From assembly GCF_001425605.1 (NCBI RefSeq), contig NZ_LMRG01000001.1, positions 687,597 through 751,596 of the forward strand: a stretch of 64,000 nucleotides of DNA, in the 5' to 3' direction. This DNA is from Rhizobium sp. Leaf453 (GTDB taxonomy: Bacteria > Pseudomonadota > Alphaproteobacteria > Rhizobiales > Rhizobiaceae). The notes beneath the pieces are model-generated. The model saw nothing but the letters and a program-made list of their open reading frames with translations. It did no database searches and had not been told where the DNA came from. Positions 34,061-43,951 of the stretch are shown here, piece by piece; within the stretch, counting starts at the first letter, position 1, and the number at the start of each line of letters is the position of its first letter. The translations under genes were made by a program, and so were the position numbers.

Positions 34061-34849
34061 TCAATCCCGGCGGAAGATGATACTGGCCAGCCAGCCGGTG
34101 ATGACGGCGAGCAGGACGGCAACAATACCGTAGAGGAAGGGCGATTCGTGCGCGGCGCGGGTGATCGCCTGTTCCAGGCCAGTCTTGACCACCTGCAGCT
34201 CCAGCGCCTTTGCCGCCACGAAAATACCGTCGCGGAACAGATAGGCGCGCACGATATGCGATCCATTGGGAACGTCGGCCGGCAAGCGCAGCGAGGCCTT
34301 GAACAGGCTGGAACTGATGAACTGCACACCGCCGGGATCGCGCTGGTAGACGCCCGTGGTCTCACGCAGACGCCGGAAGGCATCGCGGAATTCCGTCAGG
34401 TTGCTGCCATCGCCGATAAAACCGATCGGGATCAGCGGAATATGCGCGACACCGATGCCCATGTTCGTCATGTCGCCGGGCGGCGCGATGGTTTCGATAT
34501 CGCGTGTGCTCGACAGGGAATAGGATTCCGGCACCAGTTCGAAGGTCATGGAACTGGTGTTGATCCAGATGCCGAAGACGCGCTCCTTCTTGCGCACCGT
34601 CGTATTTTCCTTCGGTCCTTCGAGCGCGACGACGATGTTGTACTTGCCCTGAGCAAGCACGTTCGGATCGAAGCCGTCGATGGCGCCGAAGATCGTCAGG
34701 TCCGCGCCGCGAAAGTCGGAGGTAATCGCGATCTGGTCGGTGGAGATGCCGATATCCAGCTTTTCGGTAAAATCGATCGGCTCCGCCTGCACGGCCATCG
34801 GCAGGGCAAAGGCAGCAGCCAGCAGCAGGGCGCGTATCCAGGTTCGCAT
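34061..34849 (-). CDS. TIGR02186 family membrane-anchored protein
   Basis: A 262-residue protein of the TIGR02186 family. A signal peptide (residues 1-22, MRTWIRALLLAAAFALPMAV) leads a periplasmic beta-rich domain (KLDIGISTDQIAITSDFRGA, LTIFGAIDGFD, VFGIWINTSSMTFELVPESY). A single C-terminal span (YGIVAVLLAVITGWLASIIF) ends in RRD. It is nearly always encoded beside a TSUP permease in alphaproteobacteria, as here, with stop and start overlapping by one base (TGATG). The pair may move or process a sulphur or organic anion compound; that is inference. Confidence 0.88.
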   Translation of the reverse strand: MRTWIRALLLAAAFALPMAVQAEPIDFTEKLDIGISTDQIAITSDFRGADLTIFGAIDGFDPNVLAQGKYNIVVALEGPKENTTVRKKERVFGIWINTSSMTFELVPESYSLSSTRDIETIAPPGDMTNMGIGVAHIPLIPIGFIGDGSNLTEFRDAFRRLRETTGVYQRDPGGVQFISSSLFKASLRLPADVPNGSHIVRAYLFRDGIFVAAKALELQVVKTGLEQAITRAAHESPFLYGIVAVLLAVITGWLASIIFRRD

Positions 34850-35775
34850 CAGAAGCCGAGCCCCGCAGATACGACGGAATAGACTTCCTTCGGCGGAATC
34901 ACGAGTTCGATCGCCAGTCTCAGGCCGACGGCAAGCACCAGCAGCGCCAGAAGAGCGCGCAATTGTTCGCCACGCAGCCGCTGGCCCACACGCACGCCAT
35001 ATTGGGCGCCGACGACACCGGCGATCATTAGAACGAAGGCCAGAACGATATCGACCGTATAGTTCGCCGTTGCCTGGACGATGACGGTATAGGCGGAGAC
35101 GAAGATGATCTGGAACAGCGAGGTTCCCACGACGACGTTGGTCGGGATGCGCAAGAGGTAGATCATCGCCGGAACCATGATGAAGCCGCCGCCGACACCC
35201 ATGACCGAGGTCAGGATGCCGATGCAGAAGCCGAGGGCGGCGATCGGGATGACGCTGAGATAGATCTTGGATTTCTTGAACCGCATCTTCAGCGGCAGCC
35301 GGTGCACCCAGTTGTGATGGCCGGGCCTCTTCAAAGTCACCGTCTCGTTGCGGCGAGCGCGCCGCAGCGCATTGATGCTCTCCCACAGCATCAGCGAGCC
35401 GACAGTACCGAGCAGCAGCACATAGGCCAGCGAAATGACGAGGTCGAGCTGGCCGATACGGCGCAGCAGCGAAAAAATCCAAATGCCGACAGTGGCCCCG
35501 GCGAGACCGCCGCAGAGCAGTACCGTTCCCAGCTTGATATCGATCGTACCGCGCCTGAAATGTGTGATGGCACCGGAGATCGACGACGCGACGACCTGGT
35601 TGGCGCCGGTGGCAACCGCGACGACCGGCGGGATATTGTAGAAGATCAGCAGCGGTGTGATCAGGAAGCCACCACCGACGCCGAACATGCCGGACAGGAA
35701 CCCGACGGCCGCGCCCATACCCAGGATGATGAGTATGTTCACCGACAACTCTGCGATGGGCAGATACACTGTCAC
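34849..35775 (-). CDS. TSUP (TauE/SafE) family permease
   Basis: A 308-residue integral membrane protein with two repeats of the TSUP signature: GMGAAVGFLSGMFGVGGGFL near residue 17 and GFCIGILTSVMGVGGGFI near residue 185, plus VATGANQVVASS and VVGTSLFQIIF. TSUP proteins export or import sulphite, sulphonates and other organic anions. I prefer the GTG at 35775 (MTVYLPIAEL), since AGAGGT precedes it; an ATG at 35808 is in frame but lacks a ribosome site. It is coupled to the TIGR02186 gene downstream. Confidence 0.88.
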   Translation of the reverse strand: MTVYLPIAELSVNILIILGMGAAVGFLSGMFGVGGGFLITPLLIFYNIPPVVAVATGANQVVASSISGAITHFRRGTIDIKLGTVLLCGGLAGATVGIWIFSLLRRIGQLDLVISLAYVLLLGTVGSLMLWESINALRRARRNETVTLKRPGHHNWVHRLPLKMRFKKSKIYLSVIPIAALGFCIGILTSVMGVGGGFIMVPAMIYLLRIPTNVVVGTSLFQIIFVSAYTVIVQATANYTVDIVLAFVLMIAGVVGAQYGVRVGQRLRGEQLRALLALLVLAVGLRLAIELVIPPKEVYSVVSAGLGF

Positions 35776-35993
35776 GGCCGTACCTCTAAATATGCCAATA
35801 GCCCGCAAAGCGGGCGGAAAACGTCAGGCTGGCAAGTGATTCACCACCGGAAAATCTTAAGGAGTGGAAGGGCCTGAAAACCAATTATGAAAATTGCGAT
35901 TTCAATGTCATTCCGTCACGCGCTCGGGGATAAGGCCAGTCAACCTTCTGCAAGGCTGTAGTCTACCCCCTCGCCGCTCTCTTTGTGCGGTCG

Positions 35994-36020
35994 GTCTGCG
36001 GCATCAATAGGGCCGCAGAC
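35994..36020. terminator. Stem-loop after the PodJ-like gene
   Basis: Arms GTCTGCGGC and GCCGCAGAC (9 bp, perfect) around 9 nt, 8 bp beyond the stop at 36028 on the minus strand. There is no T-run, so it may only stabilise the mRNA end. Confidence 0.4.
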
Positions 36021-36027
36021 GTCATGT

Positions 36028-39000
36028 TCAGCCGTTCCGCTTCAGGAGTTCCTTGACCAGCGCATCGGTGATCTGGCCGGTCGGCTCCTGGCCGATCGAT
36101 TTCTGGAAGGCCTTGATCGCCGAAACGGTCTTCTGACCCATCTCGCCATCCGGCTTGCCGGCATTGAAGCCGTTGTTGTTGAGGATCGCCTGGATGTTGC
36201 GAAGCGCCTTCTTCATATCAACGGAAGCGGTTTTCACACCCTTGCCGACCCAGGCATCCGGAACGTCGACCGCGTTGGCGGCCGGATCGACCGGGGTCAC
36301 TTTCCAGGCGTCGAACTTGGCCTTTGCGCTCTTCAACTGTTCTGGCTTCAGAACCTTGCTGACTTCGTCGCGCTTCTGGGCAGCGTCTGCGTCACCGTCG
36401 CGGGCCGCGACCGCAAACCACTTGTAGGATTCTTCCAGATCCTGCTTCACCCCGTTGCCGCGCGCATAGAGGATCGCCAGGTTGAACTGGCTGTCACGGA
36501 CGCCATGCTCGGCGGCCTTGCCGAACCATTGTCCGGCAGCGGCGAAGTCCGGCGACGAAGCGCCGCCGCTGGCCAGCATGACAGCAAGATTGTGCATGGC
36601 ACTGGCATTGCCCTTTTCAGCGGCTTCCTGATAGAGCGCGCGCGCCTTGGATACGTCGCGGGCGACGCCGCTGCCCTTTTCATAGAGGCTTGCCAGCCGA
36701 TACTGTGCCGGAATGACGCCGGCATCAGCCGAGCGCTGGTACCACTTGGCGGCTTCGGCGAGATCGGCCTTGACGCCACGGCCTTCCGTGTAGATCACGC
36801 CGATTTCGAACAGTGCAGCCGGGTCACCCTTCTTAGCGGCCTCGGCCAGGGCCTCCGGCTTGACTTCGGCCGGCACGGCAATGTCAGCGGCAGCAACCGG
36901 TGCGGCCGCATCAGTCTTGGCAGCATCCGCATTCTGCGCATCGAGACTTGCGGCCGTATCCGATCCGGCGGGCGCAAGCATCTGCGAGGCGCCATCGGTC
37001 GCCGGCTTGACCGGCTCCGCCTGCGGCACGGTCTGTTCCGGCGTCTGAGTTTCGGGCTGGCTCATCTGCGGCTCAGCCGTCGCCGGCTGCCCGCCGTCGT
37101 CCATGCCACCATCCTGCCCGACCGCATCCTCGCCGGCTGCGTCTTCTCCAGCATGTGGCTGCAACGTGCTCAGCGGCTCGACCTTGGTGTCCTCGGCATT
37201 GTCTTCAGCCGGGGTCACTGGTGCAACATCGGCGGTGGCGGGCACATCCTTGGCAACCGGCTGCTCGATCACGGCCACCGGCGCCTCGACCGGCGCGCGA
37301 TCGCCACGAATCAGCGTGTTGACCAGCGGATAGGACATGATTGCCAGGAGCACGGCGCCCACGGCCATCAGGATCGGGCGGCGATGACGGGCAAAAGCAC
37401 CGCCGATCGACGACGGGGTAGAGCTGGTCTTGCCGCGGTTCAGGGTATCGACTTCCTCAACGGCGAGTTGCGCGGCACGACGGGCAGCCGCGATGAAATC
37501 CGCCTTGTCACCTTCGCTCGGCTGTGCGGCGCGCGCGTTCTGGCCGGCGCGGACGCGTTCGAGGATTTTCTTGACGTCCGGCACGCCGGAGCCCGGCTCG
37601 AGGAGCTGGTTGGCGACGTCGGGCTCGATTGTTTCGGACGCATCCATCGGCGGTGTCGGATCGACAAGCTGCCGCTCGACAGCGCGCACGGGTTCAGCGC
37701 GCTTGCCGGAAAACCGCTTGGCAAGGCCAGCCAGCAGGCTGGTCTTGGCAGGTGCCGTCACGGACTTTGCATCAGCCTTTTCGACGATTGCAGGCTCCGA
37801 AACAACCAGAGCTTCCGCGACGTCAGCCACTTCGGGATGCAAGGCAACAGCCGACTCGGCCTCGGCGGCCATCGCATGCATGTCGCGCTTCAGATCTTCG
37901 TAGCGGCGTCCTATCTGGACTTCGGCGAAGGGGTCCTCGTGGTCGTTGAAGACAGGTTGTGTCGCCTTCGGCATTTCCGGCTGGCGCTGCTCCTGATAAT
38001 CCCGAAGGCCGAAGGGGCGCGGCGCTTCCTGGGCCACACCGCGCTCTTCCAGCCGTTCCAGCTTCTCGGCGATATGGACAAGCGTTTCGTGCAGCGCCTC
38101 GAATGTGCGGGCCGTGCGGTCCTCGCTGGAGCGGCTGAGATTCTCGAGCACCTTGAGATCATCCGCCAAGGCAGAGATTGCCGCCATGTCTGTACCGCCG
38201 GACGCGGCCTGACCGATACCGCCGTTCTTCGAATAGGCTTCCATCACCGCTTCGGCCGCCTGGCGGGCGGCCTCGATGATATATTCGTCGCTGGTCGCCA
38301 GATATTCCTCGAGCGCCGTCATCCGGCCTTCAAACTCGGCGGGAACGGCAGCCGGCGCAACGATCTCGCGCGGCTGGCTGACAAGGCTCGACAGGTTGGC
38401 GATCTGGTCCTGCAGGCTGCGCAGGATTTCGCTGTCATCCTGCGGCGCGGCATGGGTTTCCTCAAGACGGATGGCGATATCCGTCAGCTGGTCCTCAAGC
38501 CGGGTGAAGCGGTCGTTGCCGGCAAAGGAGACCGGCGCCGCATCGAGCGAATCGATCCGGCGGGCGAGGTCGTCGAGACGTTCGGCGAGCGCATCGTTGA
38601 CGGCGCCCTGGTCGAGCGCATCGATCTTGCGTGAAATGTCGCTCAGATAGCCCGTCAGGTCCGGCTGGACCGACGCCTTCTGCGACCGCTCCATCATCAT
38701 CGACAGCTGTTCGATGCGCTCTTCGAGGCGAACGGCCGCCTCTTCGTTCGCCAACTCCTCCACACGGGCCGTTAGCGCCTCGATGCGTGCGGACAGGCCA
38801 TTGTCCGTGGGACGCGACAGGACATCGATCCGGCGGGAGAGATCGACCAGATGATGTTCGACACGATCGACGCCGGACGTATCCGGTGCTGCGGCAAGAC
38901 GGTCGATCCGGCGCGACAGGTCTGCGAGGTGACCTTCCATGCGATCGACACCAGACGTGTTCGGTGCAGCCGACAGGTTGTCGATCTGGCGCGACAGGTC

Positions 39001-40230
39001 GGCAAGGCGACCCTCGACGCGGGTGACGGCAGGGCTGTCGGGCGCGGCCGTGCGGCCGCTGGCAACGATCGCGCGGCTGATCTCGTCCAGACGGGCGTCG
39101 AGGTCGGAAAATTGCGATGCCATCCGGTGGTCGTCCGGCTGCATGTGACGGCCGATCAATTCGATCGCCTGCGCCACCGAAACCAGCTTGTCCTCCAGCG
39201 CATGCAGCGCCGGGCCGTTGTTCATCGTGCCGATCTGCGACTTGATCTCGTCGAGGCGGTAGGCCAGCGCCACCAGTTCATCGTCGCGGTTGGTGTCGAA
39301 CACGTTCAGACGGTCTTCGACGCCGGTCCAGCGGGTTTCCATGCGGCGCACGCTGTCCTCGCGGGCAAGGCCCTCGATCATGCTGCGCAGGTCGTCGAAT
39401 TCGTGCTTCAGTTCATCCGTCTGGGCAGGCGAAGCCTGCTTGCCAAGCTGGTTGATGCTGTCGGCCAGACGCTGCAGATCGCCGCGCATGTCTTCGGCCA
39501 GAGCCTGGTCCTGACCTGCGTCCGCCGTGATGCCGCGGATTTCGGCGCGAAGCGTTTCCATTTCGCGCGCAAGGCCGTCGGCGATGTCCTTCTTGAGTTC
39601 CTGCCGCAAGCCAACCAGCGACTGGGCGATCTCGGCCATGGCCGGGTCCGGACGCTGCGGTTCGCTGCGGAACTGCTCGGAACGCAGAGGCTCGCGGCGA
39701 ACCGCTTCCTGACGTACATAATCCTGGCGTGGCATTTCCTGCCGGTAATTCTCCTGGCGGAGGTTTTCCTGACGAATCGGTTCCTGGCGGACAGGTTCGC
39801 GACGCGCGGGCTCGCTTGGGAAAGGCTCGCTGCGATAGACCTCGCTGCGCAGCCGCTCGCTCAGCGGCCGTTCGGGAAGCGGCATCTCGCGCTTCGGCAG
39901 GACCGGAGCCTGCACCGGGCGGCGTTCTTCGTAGCGTGCTTCCTGACGCGGCTGCACCCGTTCGCGGATCGCATCGCGCTCGCGGCTGGCATTCAGCGTA
40001 CGCTGGCGCTGCATGATTTCGGAGACCGGGTCGAGGCGTGGCGCGGGCATTTCGCGCTCCAGCACATCCCGGCCGCGCTGCTGTTCGCGCCCGCCGGTTC
40101 CCATCAATCCTTCGATGCGCGCTTCCAGCCCTTCGATCGTGCGGTTCAGCGCATCGAGGGACGACCTGTCGCCATAGGCGCCAGAGCCCGGATTGCCCGA
40201 GCGTGGAGTGTTTGATCGCGATCCGTTCAT
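36028..40230 (-). CDS. podJ: PodJ-like polarity/localisation factor with Sel1 repeats and peptidoglycan-binding domain
   Basis: A 1400-residue bitopic protein. Residues about 85-190 are an R/Q/E/P-rich low-complexity region. Long coiled-coil follows to about residue 750, including three near-identical 26-residue units (DRxEGHLADLSRRID type, about residues 400-475). One span (ILMAVGAVLLAIMSYPLVN, about 948-968) separates an acidic Pro/Ala-rich periplasmic linker, four or five Sel1 repeats (about 1125-1295) and a C-terminal peptidoglycan-binding domain (NNNGFNAGKPDGEMG and FQKSIG, about 1335-1398). This layout matches PodJ of Caulobacter and Agrobacterium, which marks the old or growing pole and organises cell division. 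GAGG precedes the ATG. Function by domain order is strong; the gene name is inference. Confidence 0.85.
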   Translation of the reverse strand: MNGSRSNTPRSGNPGSGAYGDRSSLDALNRTIEGLEARIEGLMGTGGREQQRGRDVLEREMPAPRLDPVSEIMQRQRTLNASRERDAIRERVQPRQEARYEERRPVQAPVLPKREMPLPERPLSERLRSEVYRSEPFPSEPARREPVRQEPIRQENLRQENYRQEMPRQDYVRQEAVRREPLRSEQFRSEPQRPDPAMAEIAQSLVGLRQELKKDIADGLAREMETLRAEIRGITADAGQDQALAEDMRGDLQRLADSINQLGKQASPAQTDELKHEFDDLRSMIEGLAREDSVRRMETRWTGVEDRLNVFDTNRDDELVALAYRLDEIKSQIGTMNNGPALHALEDKLVSVAQAIELIGRHMQPDDHRMASQFSDLDARLDEISRAIVASGRTAAPDSPAVTRVEGRLADLSRQIDNLSAAPNTSGVDRMEGHLADLSRRIDRLAAAPDTSGVDRVEHHLVDLSRRIDVLSRPTDNGLSARIEALTARVEELANEEAAVRLEERIEQLSMMMERSQKASVQPDLTGYLSDISRKIDALDQGAVNDALAERLDDLARRIDSLDAAPVSFAGNDRFTRLEDQLTDIAIRLEETHAAPQDDSEILRSLQDQIANLSSLVSQPREIVAPAAVPAEFEGRMTALEEYLATSDEYIIEAARQAAEAVMEAYSKNGGIGQAASGGTDMAAISALADDLKVLENLSRSSEDRTARTFEALHETLVHIAEKLERLEERGVAQEAPRPFGLRDYQEQRQPEMPKATQPVFNDHEDPFAEVQIGRRYEDLKRDMHAMAAEAESAVALHPEVADVAEALVVSEPAIVEKADAKSVTAPAKTSLLAGLAKRFSGKRAEPVRAVERQLVDPTPPMDASETIEPDVANQLLEPGSGVPDVKKILERVRAGQNARAAQPSEGDKADFIAAARRAAQLAVEEVDTLNRGKTSSTPSSIGGAFARHRRPILMAVGAVLLAIMSYPLVNTLIRGDRAPVEAPVAVIEQPVAKDVPATADVAPVTPAEDNAEDTKVEPLSTLQPHAGEDAAGEDAVGQDGGMDDGGQPATAEPQMSQPETQTPEQTVPQAEPVKPATDGASQMLAPAGSDTAASLDAQNADAAKTDAAAPVAAADIAVPAEVKPEALAEAAKKGDPAALFEIGVIYTEGRGVKADLAEAAKWYQRSADAGVIPAQYRLASLYEKGSGVARDVSKARALYQEAAEKGNASAMHNLAVMLASGGASSPDFAAAGQWFGKAAEHGVRDSQFNLAILYARGNGVKQDLEESYKWFAVAARDGDADAAQKRDEVSKVLKPEQLKSAKAKFDAWKVTPVDPAANAVDVPDAWVGKGVKTASVDMKKALRNIQAILNNNGFNAGKPDGEMGQKTVSAIKAFQKSIGQEPTGQITDALVKELLKRNG

Positions 40231-40261
40231 CGTTCTTCGCCTCTTCCATCGGCCTTGATCG

Positions 40262-40425
40262 GACTCTGGATCTCAGAAAGGCAAACCCCCGCCTTCCGAT
40301 CCGGTACCGATCCGGACAAAGCTGCAATGACGCGAAGACAGAACTGTTGCAGCTGTGACCATCTCAACACGCACTTTCACGAAACGTGGTAAACAAGCCG
40401 TTAACCTGACTGAAAATTTTTTAAC
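40262..40425 (-). promoter_or_regulatory. Possible cell-cycle regulatory sites upstream of podJ-like gene
   Basis: A GANTC methylation site (GACTC, 40262-40266) lies 32 bp upstream of the gene, and two TTAAC half-sites (40401-40405 and 40421-40425) are spaced by 20 bp. GANTC and TTAA-type sites are those of CcrM/GcrA and CtrA, which control podJ in Caulobacter. Each motif is short and could occur by chance. Confidence 0.3.
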
Positions 40426-40512
40426 GATTTGCGCGCATGCTGCGGTTCGGCAGGCTTTCACATCACTGTTCCGGCTTTTGGCCGGCCATCGATCAAAGTT
40501 TCACGATCGACC

Positions 40513-40542
40513 AACTTTGACGTTTACGCAAACGTCAAAGTT
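40513..40542. promoter_or_regulatory. 30-bp perfect palindrome, probable operator of the beta-oxidation genes
   Basis: Arms AACTTTGACGTTT and its exact complement flank ACGC, 64 bp before the acyl-CoA dehydrogenase start. The core resembles the ACGTTTACG-type palindromes bound by MerR-family LiuR regulators of branched-chain and fatty-acid breakdown in proteobacteria, as I remember them. That identification is inference; the palindrome itself is exact. Confidence 0.6.
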
Positions 40543-40605
40543 TTGTAGCATGATGAAAATGACATGGCGCACCCATGACAGGGTTACAGGTGAGGAACAG
40601 GAAAC

Positions 40606-42402
40606 ATGCCCAGCTATAAGGCTCCGGTAGAAGACACGCTTTTCATTCTCAACGACGTTCTCGGCATCGAGCGCTACAATAACCTGCCCGGTTTTGCCGA
40701 TGCGACACCCGACATGATCGAGGCGATCGTCGGCGAAGCGGCGAAACTCGCCGAAGAAGCGCTGTTCCCGGTCAATCTCTCCGGCGACCAGGAAGGCTGC
40801 AAGCGCAACGACGATGCGACAGTAACGACCCCAAAGGGATACAAGCAGGCCTTCGACCTCTACCGCCAGGGCGGTTGGCTCGGCCTTGCCGTGCCGGAGG
40901 AATTCGGAGGCCAGGGTCTACCCTATACGCTGCACACTGCCGTTGGCGAATACATGTCGTCGGCCAACATGGCGCTGACCATGTATCCGGGCCTGACGCA
41001 GGGCGCGATCGCCGCTATCCTCGTCCACGGCACCGACGCGCAGAAGGAAACCTATCTGCCGAAGATGGTGACCGGCGACTGGACTGGCACGATGAACCTG
41101 ACCGAGCCGCATTGCGGCACCGACCTCGGCCTGCTCCGCTCCAAGGCCGTGCCGCAGGGCGATGGCTCCTACAAGATTTCCGGCCAGAAGATCTTCATCT
41201 CCGCCGGCGAACACGACATGTCGGACAATATCATCCATCTGGTGCTGGCCCGCATCGAGGGCGCACCGGAGGGCGTGAAGGGCATTTCCCTGTTCATCGT
41301 GCCGAAGTTCCATGTCGAGGCCGATGGCTCCGTCGGCGCCCGCAACACCGTTTCCTGCGGCGCGATCGAGCACAAGATGGGTATCCACGGCAATTCGACC
41401 TGCGTCATGAACTATGACGAAGCGGTCGGCTATCTCATCGGCGTGGAGAACAAGGGCCTCAACGCCATGTTCGTCATGATGAACGAGGCCCGCCTCGGCG
41501 TCGGCCTGCAGGGCCTGTCGATCTCCGAGATCGCCTATCAGAACGCAGCGAACTACGCCCGCGACCGTATCCAGGGCCGCGCGCTCTCCGGCGTCAAGGC
41601 TCCGGACAGACAAGCCGATCCGATCATCGTCCATCCCGATGTTCGCCGCGTGCTGATGACCATCAAGGCCTTCAACGAGGCCGGCCGCGCCTTCACGCTG
41701 TGGACGGCACTGAAGTCCGACATCGCCCATCGCGGCGACAACGATAATGACCGCCAGACCTCCGACGACATTCTCGGCCTGATGACCCCGATCCTCAAGG
41801 GCGTGCTTACCGACAAGGGCTTCGACCACGCCGTCATGGCCCAGCAGCTGTTCGGCGGTCACGGCTATATCGAAGAACATGGCATGAGCCAGTATGTCCG
41901 CGATGCCCGTATCGCCATGATCTACGAAGGTGCCAACGGCATCCAGGCACTCGACCTCGTCGGCCGCAAGCTGGCGCTGAACGGCGGCCGGGCGATCACA
42001 GCTTTGTTCAAGGAAATCGGCGATTTCTGCGAGGAAAACCGTTCGGACGAAAAGCTGGTCACCTATACCAAGGGTCTGAAAAAAGGCCTGAATGACCTGC
42101 AGGCGGCTACCATGTGGTTCATGGGCAATGCCATGGCCAAGCCGGACAATGCCGGTGCCGGCTCGACCGACTACATGCACCTCTTCGGCCTCGTCGTACT
42201 CGGCTACATGTGGGCGAAGATCGCCAAGACGGCGGAAGAAAAGCTGGCCGAAGGCGCCGGCGAGCGCGAGGCCTACCTGAAGAACAAGCTCGTCACCGCG
42301 AAATTCTTCATGGAACGCATCATGCCGGAAACCGCACTCCGCAAAGCCCGCATCGAAACCGGCGCCGACACGCTGATGGCACTCGACGCGGCTGCGTTCT
42401 GA
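40606..42402 (+). CDS. Acyl-CoA dehydrogenase, long C-terminal-domain type
   Basis: A 598-residue FAD-dependent acyl-CoA dehydrogenase of the large (about 590-600 aa) bacterial type. [37 protein letters not shown] and [16 protein letters not shown] are the FAD and substrate motifs. [20 protein letters not shown] and [16 protein letters not shown] carry the catalytic Glu in YEGANG. An extra C-terminal helical domain (residues about 470-598) distinguishes it from short-chain enzymes; DmdC of DMSP breakdown belongs here too. It makes the 2-enoyl-CoA that the FadB-like enzyme downstream hydrates. It heads the set with thiolase and FadB/J. Confidence 0.93.
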   Translation: MPSYKAPVEDTLFILNDVLGIERYNNLPGFADATPDMIEAIVGEAAKLAEEALFPVNLSGDQEGCKRNDDATVTTPKGYKQAFDLYRQGGWLGLAVPEEFGGQGLPYTLHTAVGEYMSSANMALTMYPGLTQGAIAAILVHGTDAQKETYLPKMVTGDWTGTMNLTEPHCGTDLGLLRSKAVPQGDGSYKISGQKIFISAGEHDMSDNIIHLVLARIEGAPEGVKGISLFIVPKFHVEADGSVGARNTVSCGAIEHKMGIHGNSTCVMNYDEAVGYLIGVENKGLNAMFVMMNEARLGVGLQGLSISEIAYQNAANYARDRIQGRALSGVKAPDRQADPIIVHPDVRRVLMTIKAFNEAGRAFTLWTALKSDIAHRGDNDNDRQTSDDILGLMTPILKGVLTDKGFDHAVMAQQLFGGHGYIEEHGMSQYVRDARIAMIYEGANGIQALDLVGRKLALNGGRAITALFKEIGDFCEENRSDEKLVTYTKGLKKGLNDLQAATMWFMGNAMAKPDNAGAGSTDYMHLFGLVVLGYMWAKIAKTAEEKLAEGAGEREAYLKNKLVTAKFFMERIMPETALRKARIETGADTLMALDAAAF

Positions 42403-42423
42403 TTGAGCTTGCACCAAGGTGCT

Positions 42424-42521
42424 CCCTCCCCCTTGTGGGGAGGGTTGGGGAGGGGCCTTTCTTTCTCAAAAAAGAACCCCTCCCCTCCGCTTCGCTCCGA
42501 CCCTACCCACAAGGGGGAGGG
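42424..42521. repeat. GC-rich intergenic palindrome (98 bp)
   Basis: A 22-bp left arm starting CCCTCCCCCTTGTGGGG and its complement at 42500-42521 match at 21 of 22 positions. The middle is T- and A-rich (CTTTCTTTCTC). Related arms occur at 47537-47562 and 47695-47730, so this is a dispersed repeat. It lies between the acyl-CoA dehydrogenase and thiolase genes and could end or slow transcription. Confidence 0.75.
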
Positions 42522-42599
42522 TTGACCCGGCGCATGCCGCCGGTGACAGTGGACACATAGATTTTGGCAGGTTGAACTGCCGACAGGGAGAAAACAATC

Positions 42600-43808
<1,209 letters not shown>

Positions 43809-43819
43809 TCCTCCCAGTC

Positions 43820-43898
43820 CTCCGTCATGGTCGGGCCTGACCCGACCATCCACGGCCCCGAGGCATGGATCCTCGGGTCAAGCCCGAGGATGACGGAG
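43820..43898. repeat. Intergenic mosaic palindrome, RIME-like
   Basis: Outer arms CTCCGTCAT (43820-43828) and ATGACGGAG (43890-43898) enclose two further hairpins (GGTCGGG/CCCGACC and CCTCGGG/CCCGAGG). The outer CTCCGTCAT arm is shared with the elements at 48362 and 48974. It lies between the thiolase and fadB-like genes. Confidence 0.7.
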
Positions 43899-43951
43899 AG
43901 GAGGATACGGAAACCGCCGGAACAGAATTTCAGGGAAGAGGAAATCCCACC

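Larger units (their letters stand above)
40231..40605. other. 375-bp intergenic region between divergent podJ-like and acyl-CoA dehydrogenase genes
   Basis: No open frame worth calling. It holds the promoters of both neighbours, the TTAAC/GANTC sites on the podJ side and the 30-bp palindrome (40513-40542) on the beta-oxidation side. The middle is AT-rich relative to the window. Confidence 0.7.

Noticed and set aside
35983..38634. 883-residue open frame opposite the PodJ-like gene
   Set aside because: Antisense to a gene with clear domains; long open frames opposite GC-rich genes are common, and its composition (many Arg, Gly, His) is not protein-like.
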